A stretch of 64,000 nt of DNA from Ignavibacteriales bacterium (GTDB lineage: Bacteria; Bacteroidota; Ignavibacteria; Ignavibacteriales; Ignavibacteriaceae). Below, one piece after another: positions 8,665 to 15,420 of this stretch; positions within the stretch are counted from its first letter, which is position 1, and each line of letters opens with the position of its first letter. Below the pieces are notes generated by a model. The model saw only the letters and a list, made by a program, of their open reading frames with translations, did not search any database and was not told where the DNA came from. Where the stretch lies: NCBI GenBank assembly GCA_016700155.1, contig CP065001.1, forward strand, positions 3,224,001-3,288,000. Direction: 5' to 3'. The translations under genes and the position numbers were made by a program.

Positions 8665-11600
8665 TCATAATTCGAGAGTAAGCCCAAAGTCAGCTGTTAA
8701 ACCATATTTTTCACTTTGATCAAAAAGCTCACTGTTCCAAAGCTTGTAAACCCTTGTATATCCATCTTCAGAATTTGTGAGATTGTTGATGTTTAAGAAG
8801 AAAGATAAATTGTCATTGATCTTTTGTTTCATAGCCAGATCTATTCTGTTAAACACGAGAGTTTCCCGAACATTGTTTCCATCTGCATCAAATGAATCAA
8901 TGTGTTTTCCTTTGTGGAATAACGATAGTCTTACGGAAAATCCTTCAATGTCGTATCCCAGAGAAATATTTCCATAAAAATCAGGCATACCTTCTAATCT
9001 TTGCTTTTTAGTAACGAGTATATTGGTGAATACTATGTGTGGGATTGGAATAGAATCTATATATGAAATTGTTTCCTGTCCGTACAAAGTTGTTTCAGAA
9101 CGAACCAAAGAAGCATTGTAAGTCAACACAAAATTTCTAAGCAGTCCCGGCAGAAAATGAAAATTTATTTGATGTTCAAATTCAAATCCCCAAACTTTTG
9201 TCGCTTCCGGTGAATTGTATGGGAATGTCAAATTATAAGGTGTACTGCCCATTAGATTAGGCCAGTTTATTCCAAACTTCCTCATTAATGTATCTGTAAG
9301 TACTCCATCTTCATTTCTTACTGCTTTTGAAACAAAGTTGTTCAGCATATGATACATATCTTTTATTTCTTTATAGTAAGCTGAAACTGAAATCAATCCA
9401 ATTTCATTTCCGTAGAAAGAAGTATTAATCTCATAGTTCCATGCTTGCGCAGTTTTCAGGTTAGGATTTCCAACAAACACAACAAAGTCTGATGTCGATT
9501 CAGCCGGTCTTCCTGCAGTTAACCTGTCAATTCTCATATTAAAATCAGGTCTGCTAAGTGCTTTGTAAACAGCGATACGAAGATTCATAAATTCATAAGG
9601 CTTGAAAGAAAGATTAAAATTTGGGAGTAGAACGTTTTGACTGTATGAAGAAGTAGTATCTGCAAATACATTGTTAGGAGGAGGAAATCCCTGTGCACGT
9701 CTGGTCATATATACTGATGCATAATCGTTTTCTTCCCGTTCAACTCTTAGTCCCGCTATTAATGTGAAGATCTGTCCTATTTTCAGAGTATTCATAAGAT
9801 AAGCGGCGGATACTCTCTCAGTAACAAAATAGTCATCAAACCGTATAAGCGGATTTTCCCATACTTCAAGTTCGTTACCTGTTGGATCAACACCGTATTT
9901 ATTTAGGTCCCACCATTGCCTTAGTCTATCTTGCATGATAAGTGGATATAAGGCGTATGAACCATATACATCCCGGGAGTTTGAATTGTTATACAAGAAG
10001 TCAGCTATAAAAGCTGTCCCACCGCCACCTCTCCACCAATCTTCGAAGTATGTACCGGTAAAATCTTTTGGTCTGAAAGTTCCGTCCGGTAATCGTTCAT
10101 GCGTAAACCACCGTCCAAGATAGTATGGCGTAAAATCCTCAGTCCTTGAGTTGGACCTGTCTTTAGTCTTGTACTTTCCACCGATTTTAAACTGACCTGA
10201 GAATAATTTTCCAAATTCATAATCTTTTGAAATATCTATAAACGCCGTTCTTTCTTTATCAAAATTATCCTGAGTTCGGTAATAAGCCCATTGTAAATCT
10301 GCATTTCCAAAATTATTGACCGCATATGGAATTAACTGTGCGGGATTTGTTTTTATTTCTGGAGCTATGCCCATTCCATTGGGCTCAACAAAAAGTAACC
10401 CATAATCGAAGGGGAATTCAGATTCTGATTGTGCAAATGACAATCCCCAGCTTACACCAAATCCTAAGAGGTTATTATCTCCCCGAATTGAACTATTAAT
10501 AGTCTTCAAATCTTGTTCTCTATCACGATGATTATAAACAGTTTGACCGTTAAAAGTTCCTCCCCCTCTGGTAGGATAATCTCTTGTTGACCAAAAATAG
10601 TTTCTGTTGGTTTTGCTATAAACGTTATTAAATCTTATTGTTCCATCATCGGGAGTATTAAAATCCAGAAAAATGCTGAAACCTTCTCTTTTTCGTATTT
10701 CATCTGTAAACTCAAGCAGGAAGTTTTCTATATGATAGTCAAACCTTGAGGTATCTGAATCACCATAGTCAACATTGATCCTTTCGTTGCTACGGATTCT
10801 GTTTTCCAAGTTCCCAAAAAGCTGAACTCCTAAAACGTTACTAAAAAATCTTTCACCATATTGAAATGAAAAATCATATTGATTAGCAGAGTGCATGAGA
10901 TTGTTAAAGCCACCTTTCAAATCTGTCCTTAACTTCCTCACCTCCGGTGCTTTTCTGGTGACGAGATTAACACTTCCGGCAAGTGCATCACCATCTTTAT
11001 CAGGTGTAAGCGCTTTATATAATTCAATACCTGCTAATGAACTTTGCGATATCATACTAAGATCAACTCCCCTGGAAGTCGCATCAGTTGGTGGCACTTT
11101 AATACCATCGATAGTTATGTTGGTGAATTTAGAATCTAACCCCCTGAGAATTATTTTATTTGCTTCACCACCAGAACGCAAAATGGAAACACCTGGTAAA
11201 CGACCAATCGTTTCTGCAGCATTAACATCAGCCAATTCTTTTATTTTTTCTTCCGAAACAACATTGATAATTGTGTTGGATGTTCGTTGCTGATTTATTG
11301 CAGAAATTTGTCCCATCATTTGACCGGTAACGACAACCTCCTGCCCTTCAATCACATCTAATGAAAGTGAAGTATTGAGTTCAGTGGTTGAGTTATTACT
11401 TATTTGTATAGGGATTTCTTTAGGCTTGTAACCAATGTAAGATACCTTTAAGATGTATGAACCTTCCGGGATAGCACGTACAATGTACTGACCTTCCATG
11501 TCAGCAGCTGCACCCAGTGAGGTTCCAATCAGATAAACATTGGCTCCGATAAGGGGTTTTTCTGAGAGAGAGTCGGTGATTACTCCACGAAGTATTCCTT

Positions 11601-11670
11601 GTCCAAGGCTTTCAACTGTAAACCAAAGACAGATAATAATAATTGCGAAGATTTTATTGGTAGTAATCAT
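8665..11670 (-). CDS. TonB-dependent outer-membrane receptor of the pectin locus
   Basis: A signal peptide (1-23) is followed by a carboxypeptidase-regulatory-like domain (GVITDSLSEKPLIGANVYL, 29-105), an EVVVTGQ segment at 111-117, and a plug domain (about 138-240) with AAETIGRLPGVSILRSGG, IILRGLDSKFTNITIDGI and DALAGSVNLVTRKAP. A full barrel ends in TADFGLTLEL. The length (1001 aa) is typical of glycan-import receptors. It is the first gene of the run down to base 1 and probably imports pectin fragments. No SusD partner follows, unlike canonical polysaccharide utilisation loci. A strong AAGGAGG lies about 10 bases before the ATG. A 14-bp palindrome sits immediately upstream of it. Confidence 0.92.
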   Translation of the reverse strand: MITTNKIFAIIIICLWFTVESLGQGILRGVITDSLSEKPLIGANVYLIGTSLGAAADMEGQYIVRAIPEGSYILKVSYIGYKPKEIPIQISNNSTTELNTSLSLDVIEGQEVVVTGQMMGQISAINQQRTSNTIINVVSEEKIKELADVNAAETIGRLPGVSILRSGGEANKIILRGLDSKFTNITIDGIKVPPTDATSRGVDLSMISQSSLAGIELYKALTPDKDGDALAGSVNLVTRKAPEVRKLRTDLKGGFNNLMHSANQYDFSFQYGERFFSNVLGVQLFGNLENRIRSNERINVDYGDSDTSRFDYHIENFLLEFTDEIRKREGFSIFLDFNTPDDGTIRFNNVYSKTNRNYFWSTRDYPTRGGGTFNGQTVYNHRDREQDLKTINSSIRGDNNLLGFGVSWGLSFAQSESEFPFDYGLLFVEPNGMGIAPEIKTNPAQLIPYAVNNFGNADLQWAYYRTQDNFDKERTAFIDISKDYEFGKLFSGQFKIGGKYKTKDRSNSRTEDFTPYYLGRWFTHERLPDGTFRPKDFTGTYFEDWWRGGGGTAFIADFLYNNSNSRDVYGSYALYPLIMQDRLRQWWDLNKYGVDPTGNELEVWENPLIRFDDYFVTERVSAAYLMNTLKIGQIFTLIAGLRVEREENDYASVYMTRRAQGFPPPNNVFADTTSSYSQNVLLPNFNLSFKPYEFMNLRIAVYKALSRPDFNMRIDRLTAGRPAESTSDFVVFVGNPNLKTAQAWNYEINTSFYGNEIGLISVSAYYKEIKDMYHMLNNFVSKAVRNEDGVLTDTLMRKFGINWPNLMGSTPYNLTFPYNSPEATKVWGFEFEHQINFHFLPGLLRNFVLTYNASLVRSETTLYGQETISYIDSIPIPHIVFTNILVTKKQRLEGMPDFYGNISLGYDIEGFSVRLSLFHKGKHIDSFDADGNNVRETLVFNRIDLAMKQKINDNLSFFLNINNLTNSEDGYTRVYKLWNSELFDQSEKYGLTADFGLTLEL

Positions 11671-12079
11671 TTATATTTTCCTCCTTGAGAAAGATCTTTC
11701 TAAATCCGAATAAAATATAGAGCGGTAATAGTAAAAGTTATTTTGCGTAAGGTTTTTATTATTATTGATTGAATTGCATTATGATAGAAGGTGAGTAACT
11801 GAAGGAAGGTGGCGTTATAAGGTATGAAAGTCATTATGTTAAAAAGCAAATTATTTAATTCTGAAACCGGTCTTTAACACTGCTAATAATACAGCTTCGC
11901 CTGGTGAGTAACATAAAAATTACTTAATCGGTAAAGTTATCGATAAAACACAGATGTTAAATAAATAAATCCTAAAACATTGTCAAGAAAAAAAGGAAAC
12001 TTCAATATTATTAATTTCACTGTAAGTGTATTTATTTGTGTCGTGATAGGAACAATGAAGGAATACTAAAAAAAGTAGT
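11671..12079 (-). other. Intergenic region upstream of the TonB receptor
   Basis: This 409-base gap is AT-rich and shows no convincing gene. It must hold the promoter for the receptor gene and the 3' end of the esterase transcript. Nearest the receptor are the Shine-Dalgarno sequence and a 14-bp palindrome (11688-11701). I could not pick out a clear Bacteroidota-type -33/-7 pair or a hairpin terminator for the esterase gene. Confidence 0.5.
11688..11701. promoter_or_regulatory. Perfect 14-bp palindrome in the receptor leader
   Basis: AGAAAGATCTTTCT is a perfect palindrome lying one base upstream of the Shine-Dalgarno sequence (complement at 11680-11686) of the TonB receptor gene. It could be an operator or an RNA stem affecting ribosome access. 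Function is inferred from position only. Confidence 0.35.
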
Positions 12080-13054
12080 TTATTGAAATATCTTATCCAG
12101 AAAGTGTAAAATTTCAAAACAGCTTTGCTCAAACCAAGGCTCAAATATCCAAAATGTATGTGGACAATTCCCAATTGTAACCACTGATACGGGAGTTCCT
12201 AAAGCCCTTAATATTTTTATGGCGTCATCTCTTCCGGCATGAAATCTTTCAATACCACTATTCAAAAAAAGAGTCGGGGGCATATTCTTATCAATGTAAT
12301 TTAATGGAGATGCTTCTATCCATCTTTTTTGATTTTCCAAAAATGTAAAACCCAGCCACAATTTTCCCACAGAAGGTTTTGTTACATCCTGATCCTTAGC
12401 ACTTTCCCCGGGATGAGTGAAATCGAGAATTCCATCAACATCAACAACTGCATTTACATAACTGGAATGCTGTAAGTAATCATCTACCCCCTCAAATTTG
12501 GAATTATTATTCGTCGAACCCAGAAATGCTGCAAGATGACCACCAGACGAAAAACCGATAACACCTATTCTTGTTGAATCAATATTAAATTCCGAACTGT
12601 GATTTCTTAAAAATCTTACCATGGATTTCAGATCATGAATAGCGGCTGGATATCCAGCTTCTGGTGAAAGTCTGTACTCAACTGAAACAGAGATATAACC
12701 TGAAGATGCTAACACCTTTGCTAAGGGTTCATTCTGGCTTTTGTCCCCTGAACGCCACCCACCGCCGTGAATTAAAATTATTGCCGGTTGTCTCTGATCT
12801 ACTGAATCTCTCCGGTATAGGTCGAACCGCAAATGTCGGGAAACGGTTTTTTTGTAAACGAGGTTACGTGAAATACTGATGTCATTGATTGAATCAGCAT
12901 TGGCAATTTTTATATGTGGGTAATTAACAACTTCCTTTTGAAATGCAGAAAATGTTGTGAATGATGAATCCCGTAAATATCCTTCAGGTGTTATGTACAA
13001 TTGACAATATGCAACAGTACTAAAACAAAAAATGAAATAAATAATCTTTATCAT
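12080..13054 (-). CDS. Secreted alpha/beta-hydrolase, carboxylesterase type
   Basis: This is an esterase-type alpha/beta-hydrolase. HGGGW (96-100) forms the oxyanion hole. GFSSGG (167-172) is the nucleophile elbow with Ser169. D276 or D277 and H299 (GNCPHTFW) fit the acid and base of the triad. A signal peptide (1-17, ending VAYCQ) exports it. The fold resembles the bacterial feruloyl/acetyl-esterase-like group of hydrolases often found in glycan-degradation loci. Between pectate-lyase genes, removal of acetyl or methyl groups from pectin is a reasonable inference, but substrate cannot be read from the sequence. There is no T9SS tail. It is divergent from the VOC gene across 77 bases that contain a 12-bp palindrome, GAATAATTATTC (13071-13082). 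Confidence 0.87.
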   Translation of the reverse strand: MIKIIYFIFCFSTVAYCQLYITPEGYLRDSSFTTFSAFQKEVVNYPHIKIANADSINDISISRNLVYKKTVSRHLRFDLYRRDSVDQRQPAIILIHGGGWRSGDKSQNEPLAKVLASSGYISVSVEYRLSPEAGYPAAIHDLKSMVRFLRNHSSEFNIDSTRIGVIGFSSGGHLAAFLGSTNNNSKFEGVDDYLQHSSYVNAVVDVDGILDFTHPGESAKDQDVTKPSVGKLWLGFTFLENQKRWIEASPLNYIDKNMPPTLFLNSGIERFHAGRDDAIKILRALGTPVSVVTIGNCPHTFWIFEPWFEQSCFEILHFLDKIFQ

Positions 13055-13131
13055 ATCTTACATATAAATTGAATAATTATTCTTTGTAAATTTATTCTGT
13101 AATTCTAAACTTATAAAAAACTAATTGAGTC

Positions 13132-13515
13132 ATGATATTTGAACACTTTGCTTTAAATGTAACTTCACCTAAAGAACATGCAACGTGGTACGTTAAGTAT
13201 TGCAGCATGAAAATAGTTAAATCTCTCAATGATTATCCCTTCACACATTTTTTATCTGATGAATCCGGAAGAATAATCTTAGAATTATATTCTAATAATT
13301 CCTCCACGGTTCCGGATTATTTTGAATTGAATCCCCTTCAGTTTCATTTTGCATTTGAATGTTCTGGTCTGGATGAGACAAAATTAAAACTATTAAACGC
13401 CGGGGCAACTTTAGTTGAAGAAATAAATCTTCCGGATGGTTCGCAAGTAGTAATGTTAAGGGATCCTTTTGGAGTTCCTTTCCAATTATGTAAACGCTCA
13501 GATACTTTTTTTTGA
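13132..13515 (+). CDS. VOC-superfamily (glyoxalase/dioxygenase-fold) small protein
   Basis: A cytoplasmic 127-aa protein with the vicinal-oxygen-chelate fold pattern. The first beta-alpha-beta-beta-beta unit starts at EHFALNVTSPKEHATWYVKY. The C-terminal unit holds FHFAFECSGLDETKLKLLNAG and a closing DPFGVPFQLCKR, the usual end of the fold. Possible metal ligands are H5, E51, H72 and the residue at the end of the second unit. Which ones are used is uncertain. It may modify or bind a sugar-acid breakdown product, given that pectinases lie on both sides, but that is weak inference. It converges on the PL10 gene with only 13 bases between stops. A T8 run lies at its 3' end without a hairpin. Confidence 0.8.
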   Translation: MIFEHFALNVTSPKEHATWYVKYCSMKIVKSLNDYPFTHFLSDESGRIILELYSNNSSTVPDYFELNPLQFHFAFECSGLDETKLKLLNAGATLVEEINLPDGSQVVMLRDPFGVPFQLCKRSDTFF

Positions 13516-13528
13516 TACATCTAAAAAT

Positions 13529-14743
13529 TCACTTGGGTAAAATATTTTCTTCAGTGATCCATTTCATTTGCCATTCAGGATAGGAATCAAGTATTTCCTG
13601 CGGTTGATAAATATACCAGGCATATCCGGTTCTTCTTTCTCTTTCAACCTGATCCAATGAATAAACAATCTCTCCTGTACGTTTACAAAACATCGGAACG
13701 TGTGTGCCCAGTTCATAGAATCTTGTCCAAATCGGATTGGCTGATTCATCTGGAACTACAATTCTGTCATCCGAACTGGTATGATAAAGATATTCGGTTT
13801 CCGGTGCCTCAATCGTTACTACTTTAATTCCTGATATTTTTGATTCATAAAACCATTTTACTGCACCCTGAATTGCTGCTATTATTTCTCTGTCAGGATT
13901 TTTTATTTTCATAAGTAATTCTACAATCTCCGAACTTTCTCCATTACAAATGGCAGCAGGTTCAAAGGTGCGCGCAGGTCTTGGACTGAAATCTATATTA
14001 TCATGCTGCTGACACCATGCTGTTAACTTTCCATCTTCAAAAATCTGGCATTTCAGTATACAGTCAATTCCTCTATTGTATGCTTCTGAAACTCTTGAGT
14101 ATAATTCTTCATCAACGAATGAGTAATAATATTCTTTTTCAACAATGTTATGAAGCACTTTCATTATTCCCAACATTGCCCCATCGTTGAATGTAATATA
14201 TTTCCTGTAGCCGCTTGTGTCGGGATAAAATTGAGGCCATCCTCCATTATCATATTGCGCAGTAAGAATAAAATTAATTCCCGTGGTAAATCCATCTAAA
14301 TATTTTTTATCACCGGTAACATGATAGGTCCGGGCAAGATAATCCACCTGGGAGAATGTCGTTCCGTTATCAAATGTTGTATTAATATCTCCTTTTGATT
14401 TCTCAACAGCTTCTCTCTGGGCATTTGTTAGAACCGCAAGCATGTCGTAGTTCTTAGACCATCCGCCGTTTTCTTTTTGAAATAGTAAAATGTTATCAGC
14501 TATTTTTTCTATTTCATTTACATCATATCGTTTCTGATCTGAGTCCGGATTTATAACACGCTCTTCTTCTCTTATATCATACCAGTGATGAGCACTGTCA
14601 TAAAAATATTCTACATTGAAACTTATAGTATCGGTCGAATTTTTTTTTGTTTGGGAAAAAGTAAATCCAGATACGAGGATAATAAAAGAAAAACAGATTA
14701 TCGGAATTAAATAAAATTTAACAATGAAAGCTCTTCGTCCCAT
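13529..14743 (-). CDS. pelA: Family-10 pectate lyase
   Basis: This enzyme should cleave polygalacturonate by beta-elimination using an alpha/alpha-toroid fold. PL10 signatures are clear: NGGWSKNYD (92-100), FDNGTTFSQVDYLARTY (124-140), NGGWPQFYP (166-174), TFNDGAM (184-190), WCQQHD (243-248), RPARTFEPA (255-263, holding the conserved arginine region) and PIWTRFYELGT (337-347). The N-terminus has a signal peptide or membrane anchor (about 8-30). The length, 404 aa, matches single-domain PelA proteins. It lacks a T9SS tail, so unlike the PL9 enzymes it may stay in the periplasm. An AGGGA precedes the ATG. A 12-bp palindrome, AAACAATTGTTT, lies about 50 bases upstream. It is separated from the main pectin operon by the esterase and VOC genes. 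Confidence 0.93.
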   Translation of the reverse strand: MGRRAFIVKFYLIPIICFSFIILVSGFTFSQTKKNSTDTISFNVEYFYDSAHHWYDIREEERVINPDSDQKRYDVNEIEKIADNILLFQKENGGWSKNYDMLAVLTNAQREAVEKSKGDINTTFDNGTTFSQVDYLARTYHVTGDKKYLDGFTTGINFILTAQYDNGGWPQFYPDTSGYRKYITFNDGAMLGIMKVLHNIVEKEYYYSFVDEELYSRVSEAYNRGIDCILKCQIFEDGKLTAWCQQHDNIDFSPRPARTFEPAAICNGESSEIVELLMKIKNPDREIIAAIQGAVKWFYESKISGIKVVTIEAPETEYLYHTSSDDRIVVPDESANPIWTRFYELGTHVPMFCKRTGEIVYSLDQVERERRTGYAWYIYQPQEILDSYPEWQMKWITEENILPK

Positions 14744-14791
14744 AATTCCCTATACATTTTAATTAATAAAATTTTCCTCATTTTAAATTTT

Positions 14792-14803
14792 AAACAATTG
14801 TTT
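14792..14803. promoter_or_regulatory. Palindrome upstream of the family-10 pectate lyase gene
   Basis: AAACAATTGTTT is a perfect 12-bp palindrome 49 bases before the PL10 start. It sits where a repressor or activator of pectinase expression might bind. In AT-rich DNA such a palindrome can arise by chance. Confidence 0.25.
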
Positions 14804-14899
14804 TATTATTTCAATTAAAAGTTAAGGGCGATGTAAAGATCAAAATTTAAATTTGAAGTTCTCTTTCTAATTACTGAATAAGACAGGAGGGAAATAATC

Positions 14900-14929
14900 G
14901 CCCGGTACACTGGGCGCAGTAAACCGGGC
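14900..14929. promoter_or_regulatory. GC-rich inverted repeat in the divergent intergenic region
   Basis: GCCCGGT (14900-14906) pairs with ACCGGGC (14923-14929). A nested alternative pairs CGCCC with GGGCG. The patch is strikingly GC-rich against its surroundings and is followed by GGGGGATTTTT on the plus strand. It could be a terminator, part of a structured RNA, or a binding site. Confidence 0.35.
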
Positions 14930-15420
14930 ATCGGGGGATTTTTGCAATTCTACTTATAGTGCAGTATTGATCAAATATGGTAGCTGCCCAGAATTACATT
15001 GAAAAAATATTTGCTTGTAATTCTATATGCAAGTTATCTAACTGTTACTAAGCTCTATTAATCACAAAATTATATACTTTCTATACGTGGGGTTTCAGGG
15101 CACAAAAATTTAACATAAATCATCAGTCACCTTCTTACCCTTAACGAAAAAACCAAGCTTCATAACTTCACATCAACACTCGTAATAAAATAGTATAAAG
15201 ATAAATTCATTTTTAACAATTGGTTAGAAGAAGTTCTTAATGTTCAGTTTACACAATGATAACAATTTGTTTGTTTGATTTAAGATTTGATGACCTTTAA
15301 TGTTGATACCGAATTTCAGTTTTTATTTAAACGATGAATGGAGAATTGGGCGACATTCAATCCGGCGATTAACAGAGAAAATTTTATAACTAATTCATCA
15401 ATTCAAAATGGAGGTACATC

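Larger units (their letters stand above)
14744..15420. other. 677-base divergent intergenic region with several inverted repeats
   Basis: No protein-coding frame is convincing here. It must hold promoters for the leftward PL10 gene and the rightward 15421 gene. I see a 12-bp palindrome (14792-14803), a GC-rich inverted repeat (14900-14929), and a 9-bp inverted repeat AGAATTACA/TGTAATTCT (14990-14998 and 15016-15024). A GGAGG Shine-Dalgarno sequence lies before 15421. A small RNA or long structured leader cannot be excluded. Confidence 0.5.

Noticed and set aside
10895..11293. 132-aa plus-strand frame within the TonB receptor gene
   Set aside because: Shadow of the plug-domain coding sequence on the other strand.
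11983..12174. 63-aa minus-strand frame at the end of the esterase gene
   Set aside because: Overlaps the esterase gene in another frame, with no ribosome site and an arbitrary amino-acid composition.
13071..13082. GAATAATTATTC palindrome between the esterase and VOC genes as an operator
   Set aside because: AT-only core in an AT-rich gap; chance occurrence is too likely to call it.
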